Assembly: GCA_937894185.1 (NCBI GenBank)
Contig: CALCSA010000394.1
Location: 1-7,463, forward strand
DNA length: 7,463 nt
Source: an uncultured Clostridia bacterium
GTDB taxonomy: Bacteria; Bacillota; Clostridia; Oscillospirales; Ruminococcaceae
Direction: 5' to 3'
The notes under the pieces: generated by a model
The model's input: the letters and a program-made list of their open reading frames with translations, nothing else
The model's database searches: none
What the model was told of the DNA's origin: nothing
Made by a program: the position numbers and the translations under genes
Part shown: positions 1 through 5,805 of the stretch, in pieces
Position numbering within the stretch: position 1 is the stretch's first letter
Layout of the letters: the number at the start of each line of letters is the position of its first letter

Positions 1-323
1 TTGATACAAATCCTCATCTTTTTGCCGGCCCCAAGGGCGGGGAGAGCATTTTGGATGTTTACACCCGCATGGTAAGGGGTATCGGCAACATCGCCCAGCG
101 CCACCCCAATCAGTCGGTGGTGGTGGTCAGCCATGGCTGTGCCATCCGCAGCTACCTCTGCTTTGTCCGGGCCTACCCTCTGGAACAAATGGGCGGGACC
201 GAATGGGGCCAGAACACCGGAGTCAACCATATCGTCTATTACCGGGACAAGGTGTTCCTGTATCGGGTCAACGATGTCAGCCATCTGCCCCCCAGTCTTA
301 TGGCAGACGGAGGCAAGGTATGA
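1..323 (+). CDS. Histidine phosphatase family protein (phosphoglycerate mutase-like), 3' part
   Basis: The frame is open from the left edge (first full codon at base 3) to TGA at 321-323, giving the last 106 residues; the N-terminal half with the phosphohistidine RHG motif lies outside the window. Visible family marks are GGES near residue 13 (the conserved Glu region of the fold) and VVVVSHGCAIR near residues 43-53, whose SHG carries the second active-site His. NTGVNHIVYY near the end matches the usual terminal strand. Members remove phosphate from small molecules or proteins (cobalamin precursors, phosphoglycerate, phosphosugars). The substrate cannot be told from this fragment. The gene overlaps ruvX by ATGA, so the two are probably translated together. 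Family is fairly certain; function is unknown. Confidence 0.88.
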   Translation, partial: DTNPHLFAGPKGGESILDVYTRMVRGIGNIAQRHPNQSVVVVSHGCAIRSYLCFVRAYPLEQMGGTEWGQNTGVNHIVYYRDKVFLYRVNDVSHLPPSLMADGGKV

Positions 324-736
324 TTATCCTCGCTGTGGATTTGGGGGACGCCCGCACCGGGCTTGCCCTTTGCGACGCCGGGGAGATGCTGGCCTATCCC
401 GCCGGGGTGATTCACGAAAAACGCCGCCCCGTCATTCTGGAAAAGGTGGCCGGGGCGGCCCGGGAACACAGGGCGGAAACGGTAATTGTAGGGTACCCCA
501 AAAACCGGGACAATACCCTTGGGGAGCGGGCCAGAATCAGCGAGGAGTTTGCCGGGGAGCTGGCAAACCTGCTGGATGTCCCCGTCCAGCTTTGGGATGA
601 GCGGGGAACCACACTGGCAGCTCATGTGGCCCTCAACGCCGGAACCACCAAGGGCCGCAAGAAGCGTCAGGTGGTGGACGCCGTAGCCGCCACCATCCTG
701 CTGGAAAGCTATCTGGCCTTTCGCAAAAACGGCTGA
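320..736 (+). CDS. ruvX: Putative pre-16S rRNA nuclease / Holliday junction resolvase-like YqgF (RuvX)
   Basis: The product is 138 residues, the usual length for the YqgF/RuvX family, an RNase H-fold nuclease linked to 16S rRNA 5'-end maturation and, in some species, to junction resolution. The first strand VDLGDARTG puts the catalytic Asp at residue 7. VIVGYPKNRDNTLGERA (56-72) matches the conserved VxGxPxxxxxxxGxxA loop. WDERGTT (92-98) carries the conserved Glu94. KKRQVVDAVAATILLESYL (114-132) carries the last acidic residue, Asp120. All key residues are present, so it should be active. The ATG at 320 was chosen over upstream in-frame starts because GGAGG lies at 309-313, six bases before it, and the family begins right at the first strand. 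It overlaps the phosphatase stop by four bases (ATGA). In many Firmicutes this gene sits near alaS; here its left partner is a phosphatase. Confidence 0.93.
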   Translation: MIILAVDLGDARTGLALCDAGEMLAYPAGVIHEKRRPVILEKVAGAAREHRAETVIVGYPKNRDNTLGERARISEEFAGELANLLDVPVQLWDERGTTLAAHVALNAGTTKGRKKRQVVDAVAATILLESYLAFRKNG

Positions 737-766
737 CCGGGCAAAGAAGCTGCCTTCTCCGCCCGG
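737..766 (+). terminator. Hairpin after ruvX, possible weak terminator
   Basis: CCGGGC (737-742) pairs with GCCCGG (761-766), and inside it AGAAG pairs with CTTCT around a CTGC loop, giving about 11 pairs with a small 2x2 internal loop. It begins directly after the ruvX stop codon. The sequence after it (CTGGTCTTT) is only weakly T-rich, so it may be a 3'-end stabilising hairpin rather than an efficient intrinsic terminator. Confidence 0.4.
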
Positions 767-944
767 CCTGGTCTTTAAACCTGCTTTGGAAGATCAAACT
801 GGATCAGTTTCAACGCGGAGGAGGAAGAAATGCCGACGCATCCTGACCGGTAATACCAAAGAAAACCGCAGCATTCACGCCGTATTGAACCCGGGTGGAG
901 GTTTGTAGACGCCCTCTCATCCCAAGTAATCCGCCTCCCCTGCA
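767..944. other. Spacer between ruvX and the M14 gene with short-ORF and repeat-like content
   Basis: No gene of normal size is present. On the plus strand GGAGGAGG at 817-824 sits five bases before a seven-codon ORF (830-853, MPTHPDR). On the minus strand a 36-codon ORF runs from ATG at 920 back to TGA at 810. It contains AAVFFGITGQDASAFLPPPR, which looks protein-like, but its ribosome site is 13 bases away. A small palindrome (AAACT GGATC AGTTT) lies at 796-810. CCCTGC/GCAGGG (938-955) forms a hairpin overlapping the M14 stop codon. I cannot tell whether this is a dispersed intergenic element, a tiny gene, or decayed sequence. Confidence 0.35.
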
Positions 945-1853
945 TTACAGCAGGGTGGCGATCATCAGCATCTCCTCAATTTTGTTGTAGATTTTATCCA
1001 GTTGGTCCAGTCCCAGAGGATTCTTCCCCAGCCCCACCTCGATGGTAAAGCCGGGACGGCGCAGCTTCTCGATAAACCAATCCTTTAACCCGCCGTGGGA
1101 GGCCATTTCCGCCGGCTTGGCAAGGGCATAGCCGCTGGAAGAAGCCAGAATTTGAGCCATCATCTTGCTGCGGGCCGGGGTATGGCATCCGTAATACCAG
1201 TAGATTTCCTCCCCTTGGGAATGGAGGGAGTAAAGGCTGCGGGGCTGGTAGGTCATGCAAAAGGTGGTAATGGCAATGGTTTCCGGCTCGCTGTGGGGAT
1301 GAACCCCTCCAAAGCGGGTGGGCCCTGGCATGGTGATTCCGCTGTTTACCTCCATCTCCTTGACGATGCACCAGCCGGCGTCAAAGTTGTGGTTCAAGTC
1401 CACCCCGTTGGCGTTGGCCTGCCATACCAGCCGGGGGTCCTCCTCCCCCGCCAGCCCCCGAATGAAACTCGCGCGCTCACCCGCTCCCTCGCTGCCCCGC
1501 AGGGCAATTTCCACCCCGTCAGGATTGAGGCAGGGCACAATCACCAGAGAACGGCTGCAAAGAGCCCGCCCCACATCAATATCCGATACTTTTCCTCCGG
1601 TTTCCAGAGCCTCCAGCATCCGCTGGCAAAACCGAATGAGCAGCATGCTGGTAAGCCATTCCAAGCCGTGGGTAGCTCCCACAAACAGGGTGGCCCCGGT
1701 GGGGTTGCCGATGCACAGGGCGTTAATTTCCCGCCCCTGCACACTTTTGCCAATGGGAAATACTTTGAGACAGCGGTAATGTTCCCGCAGCAACCGGATT
1801 GCCTCCTGCACCCGTTCGTAGGTGGGGGGCTGCGTGTAAAAATTCTGCAACAT
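945..1853 (-). CDS. M14 family zinc carboxypeptidase, gamma-D-glutamyl-diamino acid endopeptidase-like
   Basis: The product is 302 residues with one M14 metallopeptidase domain and no visible signal peptide or LysM domain, so it is probably cytoplasmic. Zinc ligands fit HGLE (His62, Glu65) and LHSQG (His211). The catalytic Glu is in TIEVGLGKNPL (Glu272). LNPDGVE (109-115), NANGVDLNHNF (147-157) and SEPET (188-192) are typical of bacterial M14 enzymes that cut gamma-D-Glu-diaminopimelate links in cell-wall peptides, a recycling or spore-linked role. The usual LNRNF is LNHNF here, with His155 in place of the Arg that binds a substrate carboxylate in carboxypeptidases; this fits an endopeptidase better than a true carboxypeptidase. 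The ATG is supported by GGAGG seven bases upstream (complement at 1861-1865). It is divergent from the Nudix gene. Family is sure; exact substrate is inferred. Confidence 0.9.
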   Translation of the reverse strand: MLQNFYTQPPTYERVQEAIRLLREHYRCLKVFPIGKSVQGREINALCIGNPTGATLFVGATHGLEWLTSMLLIRFCQRMLEALETGGKVSDIDVGRALCSRSLVIVPCLNPDGVEIALRGSEGAGERASFIRGLAGEEDPRLVWQANANGVDLNHNFDAGWCIVKEMEVNSGITMPGPTRFGGVHPHSEPETIAITTFCMTYQPRSLYSLHSQGEEIYWYYGCHTPARSKMMAQILASSSGYALAKPAEMASHGGLKDWFIEKLRRPGFTIEVGLGKNPLGLDQLDKIYNKIEEMLMIATLL

Positions 1854-1860
1854 TATAAAA

Positions 1861-1865
1861 CCTCC
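1861..1865 (-). promoter_or_regulatory. Ribosome binding site of the M14 peptidase gene
   Basis: The minus strand reads GGAGG followed by TTTTATA and the ATG, an ideal seven-base spacing that fixes the start. Confidence 0.8.
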
Positions 1866-1976
1866 AGCCCGGAATCGTTCCGTGACACTACTACAGGAAT
1901 ATGCGGGCGACAGGTTGTATCATCCATCGGGATTGCAACGGGACAACATAAACCGGCAGTTTTTTATCAAATTTTA

Positions 1977-2002
1977 CGCAGGCTCTTGTCTGCGGACAAA
2001 GG
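1977..2002 (+). promoter_or_regulatory. Two alternative short hairpins over the Nudix ribosome binding region
   Basis: CGCAG (1977-1981) can pair with CTGCG (1990-1994), while TTGTC (1986-1990) can pair with GACAA (1995-1999). The two stems share bases and exclude each other. The second stem's 3' arm touches the only Shine-Dalgarno-like sequence, AAAGG at 1998-2002. The stems are only five pairs each, so chance is a real possibility. Confidence 0.25.
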
Positions 2003-2012
2003 TTGTGGCAAT

Positions 2013-2543
2013 ATGAGTACGGAAAAACCTCTTTCCCGAAACACCATCTACAACGGAAAAATCCTCAAGCTGCATCTGGATCAGGTGGAGATTGAAGGCG
2101 GAAAGGCCACCTCCCGGGAGGTGGTGGAGCATGGGGGCGGCGTTGCCATTTTGGCCAGTGCCGACGGGGAAAATCTTTTGCTGGTGCGGCAATACCGCCA
2201 CGCTGCCGGGCAGGAGCTGCTGGAGCTTCCCGCCGGAAAGCTGGAGCCGGGGGAGGACCCCGCCGCCTGTGCCCTGCGGGAGCTGGAGGAGGAAACCGGC
2301 TACCGGGCGGGGCGGGTCTGGGAGCTGGGCCACTTTTACGCCTCCCCGGGGTACACCTCGGAGCTTCTCTACCTTTACGCCGCCGAGGGGCTGCTTCCCA
2401 CCGCCCAGCATCTGGATGAGGACGAGGTGCTCAGTGTGGTCACCCTGCCCATCACCGACGCCATGGCTGCCTGCCGGGATGGCCGCATCCAAGATGCCAA
2501 AACCGCTCTGGCCATCTATCTATGGCTGGAAGAACGCCACTGA
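2013..2543 (+). CDS. Nudix hydrolase, ADP-ribose pyrophosphatase type
   Basis: The product is 176 residues. A complete Nudix box, G-x5-E-x7-REL-x-EE-x-G-Y, runs from Gly75 to Tyr97 (GKLEPGED ... REL EEETGY), so the metal-binding glutamates are intact. QYR (60-62) and ELPAG (71-75) precede it. SPGYTSE (111-117), after the box, is the mark of the ADP-ribose pyrophosphatase branch (NudF-like), which splits ADP-ribose to AMP and ribose 5-phosphate and clears NAD breakdown products. The ATG at 2013 is chosen because the conserved N-terminus (NTIYNGKILKLHLDQV) follows shortly after. The frame stays open far upstream, but that part lies antisense to the peptidase gene and lacks family similarity. 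The ribosome site is weak (AAAGG, ten bases away). The substrate could be another nucleoside diphosphate sugar. Confidence 0.92.
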   Translation: MSTEKPLSRNTIYNGKILKLHLDQVEIEGGKATSREVVEHGGGVAILASADGENLLLVRQYRHAAGQELLELPAGKLEPGEDPAACALRELEEETGYRAGRVWELGHFYASPGYTSELLYLYAAEGLLPTAQHLDEDEVLSVVTLPITDAMAACRDGRIQDAKTALAIYLWLEERH

Positions 2544-2628
2544 CAGAGATCCTCTCTTTCCCATCTGGAATAACGAAATTCTAAATTGCATTGCAAGGGA
2601 CAGCATCCCCACCGGGGAGTATTTGCTC

Positions 2629-2664
2629 CCGCCTGTGTCACAGGTTTTGTGGCGGCCACAGCCG
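2629..2664 (+). promoter_or_regulatory. Cluster of inverted repeats between the Nudix and lipoprotein genes
   Basis: CCTGTG-T-CACAGG is a 13-base palindrome at 2632-2644. CCGCC (2629-2633) can also pair with GGCGG (2651-2655), and CGGC-CACA-GCCG forms a tetraloop hairpin at 2653-2664. Only TTTT follows the palindrome, so it would be a weak terminator for the Nudix gene at best. It could equally be a protein binding site upstream of the lipoprotein gene. I see no clear -35/-10 pair in the 163-base spacer. Confidence 0.3.
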
Positions 2665-2701
2665 TGAATTTCTTTTCCCGCTTGGTGGTTGCCGCCCCTT
2701 T

Positions 2702-2711
2702 AGGAGGTGAT
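2702..2711 (+). promoter_or_regulatory. Very strong Shine-Dalgarno without a standard start at normal spacing
   Basis: AGGAGGTGAT is a ten-base match to the complement of the Bacillus-type 16S rRNA 3' end. No ATG, GTG or TTG lies 5-10 bases after its GGAGG core (2703-2707) in any frame. The codons there in the lipoprotein frame are ATT (2710), ATA (2713) and ATC (2716). Confidence 0.85.
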
Positions 2712-4278
2712 TATAATCCGGCGTTTGATTGCGCTGCTGCTTTTGCTGTGGATTGCCCTGCTCAGCGGCTGTTCCGACAGCGGTTCCTTTGTTCTGCGGA
2801 TGGATTTGCAGGGCCCCGTCCACAATCTGGACCCCCAGTTTGCCACCGAGGATGCCGCCCGGATGATCCTTCTCAATCTGGGGGAGGGCCTGATGATCCG
2901 GGATGGGGAAGGCTTAAGTTTGGGGGTAGCCCTGAGCTGCACCCTCTCGGAAGACGGCCTGACCTACGAGTTCCTGCTGCGGGAGGACGCCTGCTGGCAG
3001 GACGGGCAGCCGGTGCTGGCATCCCAGTTTGTCTATGCCTTTCAGCGGATGTTTGCTCCCGGAGCCGCCTCCCCCAACGCCCAGCAGTTTCGAATTCTGG
3101 AGGGAGCCGAGGCCATCCTTTCGGGGCAGGGCACTTTACAGGATTTAGGAGTCACCGCCACCGACCAAAGCCGGGTGGTCTTTCGTCTGGCTCAGTCTTC
3201 CCCCGCTTTTTTGGAGCTGCTGGCCATCCCTTCCGCCCTGCCCTGCCGGGAGGACTTCTTTACCCAAAGCCGGGGCCGGTACGGGCTGGAACGCAGTCAG
3301 GTGCTGTCCAACGGCCCCTTTGTTCTCTCTCGCTGGGATAACGAAGGCTCCATCCGGCTGGAGCGGAACGATGCCTATGTCTCCCCCCGGGGCCTTGCAA
3401 AACCGGAACGGATTGTGCTGTATATTGGCCGGGATGACCCGGTGGCCCAATATTTAAATGGCAAAAGCGATTTGCTTTGGGTATTACCACACCAGCGGCA
3501 ACAGGTGGAGGGCAAAGGGGAGCTGACGGAGTGGGAAAACCGGGTGTGGTGCATCCTCTTTAACCAAAATTCCTCCCTGTGGGAAAACCCCCTCCTGCGC
3601 CAGAGCCTTGCCTGCACCATCGACTCCTCCTTGTACCAAACCGCTCTGAATCCGGGGCTGCGCTCTACCGGGCTGCTGATTCCCCCTACCCCCTTGTGGG
3701 GGGGATCCGTTCAGCGCCAGCCCTCCCAGTCCTCCGGTCCCATTGCCTTTGATCCCCGGCAGGGAAAACGCCTGCTCACACTGGGGTTGGAGGCCCAGGG
3801 GGTGGAGCGGATTCCCTCCACGGCATTGCAGGCTCCCGAGGAGTTTCGGGACGCTTTAAACACCATTACACAGGGCTGGCAGCAGCACCTCAACCTTTCC
3901 ATCTACCCGGAGCCTGCCTCCTTGAGCAGCCTGACCCAGCGGCTGGAATCGGGAGAATTCCAATTAATGCTGTACCCCTTTACCTTGGATACCGGGCCCG
4001 ACTCCCTGCTGGACCGCTTTTCGTCGGCCAGCCGGGTAAACTTCAGCGGTTACCACAGTCCCCGGTTTGACGAAGCCTTGAAGGCAGCCCGCACCCAAGC
4101 CAACCCTTCCAAGGCATGGGATGCCTACGCCGCAGCCGAGGAAATCCTCCTCCGGGATGTAGTGGTCATCCCCCTGTTTTGGGAAACCACCGCCTACCTC
4201 ACCGCCCCCAAGATTTCCGGCATTCAGGTCACACCCGCAGGAACCGTTCTCTTTCACAGTGCCTCCAAGGCCGGATAA
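2707..4278 (+). CDS. Peptide/oligopeptide ABC transporter substrate-binding lipoprotein (OppA/SBP_bac_5 family)
   Basis: The product is up to 523 residues, normal for family 5 solute-binding proteins, which sit on the outer face of the membrane and deliver peptides, or sometimes nickel or sugars, to a permease. An Arg-Arg start, a hydrophobic run and the lipobox LLSGC (Cys22, counted from the GTG) predict a lipoprotein. LREDACWQDGQPVLASQFVYAFQRM (91-115), NGPFVLSRW (202-210) and the C-terminal FDEAL...AAEEIL...VVVIPLFW (454-492) are characteristic. The start is uncertain. TAG at 2701-2703 blocks extension upstream, and GTG at 2707 lies inside the Shine-Dalgarno itself. ATA 2713 or ATC 2716 have ideal spacing but are rare starts. 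TTG 2725 has normal identity but sits 17 bases away and would drop both arginines. No permease or ATPase gene adjoins, so it is an orphan binding protein here. Confidence 0.88.
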   Translation: MIIIRRLIALLLLLWIALLSGCSDSGSFVLRMDLQGPVHNLDPQFATEDAARMILLNLGEGLMIRDGEGLSLGVALSCTLSEDGLTYEFLLREDACWQDGQPVLASQFVYAFQRMFAPGAASPNAQQFRILEGAEAILSGQGTLQDLGVTATDQSRVVFRLAQSSPAFLELLAIPSALPCREDFFTQSRGRYGLERSQVLSNGPFVLSRWDNEGSIRLERNDAYVSPRGLAKPERIVLYIGRDDPVAQYLNGKSDLLWVLPHQRQQVEGKGELTEWENRVWCILFNQNSSLWENPLLRQSLACTIDSSLYQTALNPGLRSTGLLIPPTPLWGGSVQRQPSQSSGPIAFDPRQGKRLLTLGLEAQGVERIPSTALQAPEEFRDALNTITQGWQQHLNLSIYPEPASLSSLTQRLESGEFQLMLYPFTLDTGPDSLLDRFSSASRVNFSGYHSPRFDEALKAARTQANPSKAWDAYAAAEEILLRDVVVIPLFWETTAYLTAPKISGIQVTPAGTVLFHSASKAG

Positions 4279-4298
4279 CAATCACATACTGCAAGCAA

Positions 4299-4325
4299 AA
4301 AAGCGACCTGTGAAAGGTCGCTTTT
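4299..4325. terminator. Bidirectional intrinsic terminator between convergent genes
   Basis: AAGCGACC (4301-4308) pairs with GGTCGCTT (4316-4323) around a seven-base loop. The stem is flanked by an A-run on the left and TTTTCTT on the right, so either strand gives a GC stem followed by U residues. It would end the lipoprotein transcript going right and the membrane protein transcript going left. Confidence 0.92.
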
Positions 4326-4348
4326 CTTATAATTTCACAAGGGATTGT

Positions 4349-5179
4349 TCAAACCTCTTGAATCCCGGCGCAGGTGTGATAGACAAACCACAGGGCGTAC
4401 ACTCCGGTCAAAAAGAGGAAGATGCTTTCCCAAAAACCCAATAGGGGGACGGGAGCCTTCGCGGTTCTGTGGATGATCATCCAAATCCAGTTGGGCACCG
4501 CCACCAAAAAACCGCAAAGGGAGGCACAAAGTCCCGCGGGAATCACATAGTTGCGGCCATCCTTCCGGGCCAGACCACTGAGAGTGCGGGCATGTCCCAC
4601 CAAAAAAACGGCGGCAAACAGCATGAACAGCACCGTCAGCAGATGGTCGGAGGAGGTGGTGAGGGTGGTGTAAGAATTAAAGCGGCAGACCAAGGTCACC
4701 AGCATCCAGATGCCGGGCACCAGTACCAGCAGGCCCCCCCGCATCCGGCCAAAACGCAGCCCCTGTATCCCCGATGCCAGAAAGGCGATGGAGGCGGCCA
4801 CCCCCAAAACCCCGCAGATAATGGCGGAAAGGCGGCTGATTCGGACAGGGTTGCTGTATCCAAAGGGCAGCAGGTTGAGGCTTTCGGCGGTGTGCAGCAG
4901 GATGGAGATGGCCAGCAGGATCGCCGGAATCCCAATCCTGCGCTGGCTGCGCAGCACCGGATAGTCTCCGCCGGTTCGGCGAAGGAGGTACAGCAAAAAA
5001 AGTGACACGATACAAAGGCCCAGCACTGTGTGAAAGACCGCTACCCCAAGGGGGCTTCCGGTGTAGAAGCCGGTGGAGTGATCCATGTGCAGTAGTTTGA
5101 GCCGCATTCGTATCCCACCGCAGATCACAAGGGCACCCCAATATAGGGCAAAGAAGGGGAAAAAAGCGGAGCGTTTCAA
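4349..5179 (-). CDS. Polytopic membrane protein of unknown function
   Basis: The product is 276 residues, and I do not recognise its family. It has about eight hydrophobic segments, roughly at residues 6-22, 45-66, 83-104, 117-137, 148-166, 180-198, 211-236 and 248-268, joined by short loops rich in Arg and Lys (RIRMRLK type after segment 1, RRTGGDYPVLRSQRR at 67-81, LRFGRMRGG at 141-149). There is no soluble domain and no obvious catalytic motif. The start is TTG at 5179, giving M-K-R before the first segment. It is supported by GGAGG eight bases upstream (complement at 5188-5192). The gene lies 79 bases after the stop of the 61-residue membrane peptide gene on the same strand. An extended -10 promoter in that gap suggests it can be transcribed separately. 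It ends at the shared terminator with the lipoprotein gene. Confidence 0.85.
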   Translation of the reverse strand: MKRSAFFPFFALYWGALVICGGIRMRLKLLHMDHSTGFYTGSPLGVAVFHTVLGLCIVSLFLLYLLRRTGGDYPVLRSQRRIGIPAILLAISILLHTAESLNLLPFGYSNPVRISRLSAIICGVLGVAASIAFLASGIQGLRFGRMRGGLLVLVPGIWMLVTLVCRFNSYTTLTTSSDHLLTVLFMLFAAVFLVGHARTLSGLARKDGRNYVIPAGLCASLCGFLVAVPNWIWMIIHRTAKAPVPLLGFWESIFLFLTGVYALWFVYHTCAGIQEV

Positions 5180-5222
5180 CAGCAGGACCTCCGGTGAGTG
5201 TAATCAGAAACAGACTTTCACC

Positions 5223-5252
5223 AGTATAGCACGTTCCCCGGGCAGGGTGCAA
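5223..5252 (-). promoter_or_regulatory. Candidate extended -10 promoter for the membrane protein gene
   Basis: On the minus strand TTGCAC (complement at 5247-5252) is followed after 18 bases by TGC-TATACT (the -10 at 5223-5228 with the extended TGN). The -10 is strong and the -35 keeps only the TTG. It lies about 45 bases before the TTG start codon. Confidence 0.5.
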
Positions 5253-5258
5253 GGGGAA
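5234..5258 (-). repeat. Inverted repeat directly after the 61-residue gene
   Basis: TTCCCC (5234-5239) and GGGGAA (5253-5258) form a perfect six-pair inverted repeat with a 13-base loop, beginning right at the stop codon of the upstream gene. No T-run follows, so it is not a standard terminator. It spans the -35 and spacer of the candidate promoter for the next gene and could be an operator or a 3'-end hairpin. Confidence 0.4.
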
Positions 5259-5444
5259 TCAGTCCCCGTCTTTCCGGTCGGAACCGGCTGCCTGCAGGGA
5301 CGCCATGGCCAAACAGCTCTGCCCCAGCGCTAACAGCATAATCCCCTCCCCCATTGCTATGCGCTGCATCAAACCCAGCACAAAGGTGGCGATTCCGGTG
5401 GCCAGTGCAACCGCCCGCAAAATAATGACGATTAAATGTTTCAT
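5259..5444 (-). CDS. Small two-segment membrane protein, unknown function
   Basis: The product is 61 residues, and I do not recognise the family. Residues 4-25 and about 32-52 are hydrophobic, separated by Q-R-I-A-M-G-E-G, so a helical hairpin in the membrane is likely, with a charged tail (SDRKDGD) at the end. It is a credible gene rather than a chance frame: AAGGAG lies five bases before the ATG (complement at 5450-5455), a promoter candidate lies upstream, and no competing long frame has a better start. It precedes the 276-residue membrane protein gene on the same strand with a 79-base gap. They may be functionally linked, though the gap contains its own promoter candidate. Confidence 0.68.
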   Translation of the reverse strand: MKHLIVIILRAVALATGIATFVLGLMQRIAMGEGIMLLALGQSCLAMASLQAAGSDRKDGD

Positions 5445-5498
5445 TGCGACTCCTTGAGGTGACGGTCATAGCCCGCCATTGAATGTATGATCCTTTTC

Positions 5499-5527
5499 AG
5501 TCTATCATAATCCCTGTGCTCTGCCAA
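5499..5527 (-). promoter_or_regulatory. Candidate promoter of the 61-residue membrane protein gene
   Basis: The minus strand has TTGGCA (complement at 5522-5527), a 17-base spacer and TAGACT (5499-5504), about 55 bases before the ATG. The -35 matches five of six consensus bases and the -10 four of six. TATGAT also occurs nearby but at poor spacing. Confidence 0.45.
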
Positions 5528-5535
5528 CTTTGTCC

Positions 5536-5567
5536 AAAAAAGTCCTGCCGCTTATCTTTTAGCAGGA
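5536..5567 (-). terminator. Candidate leftward intrinsic terminator
   Basis: On the minus strand TCCTGC pairs with GCAGGA around a 13-base loop (arms at 5562-5567 and 5543-5548), followed by C and six T (A-run at 5536-5541 on the plus strand). It would stop leftward transcription from the DeoR gene, whose stop lies about 240 bases earlier, before it reaches the promoter of the 61-residue gene. Confidence 0.55.
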
Positions 5568-5805
5568 AATTTTAGGTGTTTGTGATTCTCATATTATATG
5601 TTAACTTTTTTCATTAAAATTTCCATGCCGAGCAAGAGTGTTGGGATGTTTTTTCCCTGTCGAGATATAATTTAGTCTGGAATTTCCTCTGGTTAAAAAA
5701 ATAACAATCTTTCTGGTAAGATGAAGCAATTTTATGTTTTTTAGGGGGTATCTGCTCTATGCTCTGGGAACCCCTTCGGTTCTTTTCGCAGGGGTTGAAG
5801 CCTGC

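Larger units (their letters stand above)
5445..5805. other. AT-rich gene-free stretch
   Basis: These 361 bases are clearly more AT-rich than the surrounding genes, most strongly at about 5570-5740, and hold no credible gene. They contain the promoter candidate at 5499-5527, the terminator candidate at 5536-5567, a rightward TATAAT (5666-5671) with TTGGGA 19 bases before it (5641-5646), and an AACCCC/GGGGTT inverted repeat at 5769-5796 just after the DeoR stop. A rightward transcript from 5680 would run antisense into the DeoR gene. Confidence 0.55.

Noticed and set aside
203..319. Longer ruvX start
   Set aside because: It lies inside the phosphatase gene. The ATG at 320 has a proper ribosome site and matches the family's N-terminus.
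1095..2012. Upstream extension of the Nudix frame to a 482-residue protein
   Set aside because: It runs antisense through the M14 gene, has no family similarity, and the Nudix fold begins right after ATG 2013. Long antisense frames are common in GC-rich genes.
2586..3341. Plus-strand 251-residue frame rich in Pro, Gly and Arg
   Set aside because: It is an out-of-frame shadow of the substrate-binding lipoprotein with typical GC-rich frame composition.
5581..5640. Minus-strand TATAAT (5595-5600) and a ten-codon ORF before it
   Set aside because: No -35 at proper spacing, and the terminator at 5536-5567 would end such a transcript after about 30-50 bases.
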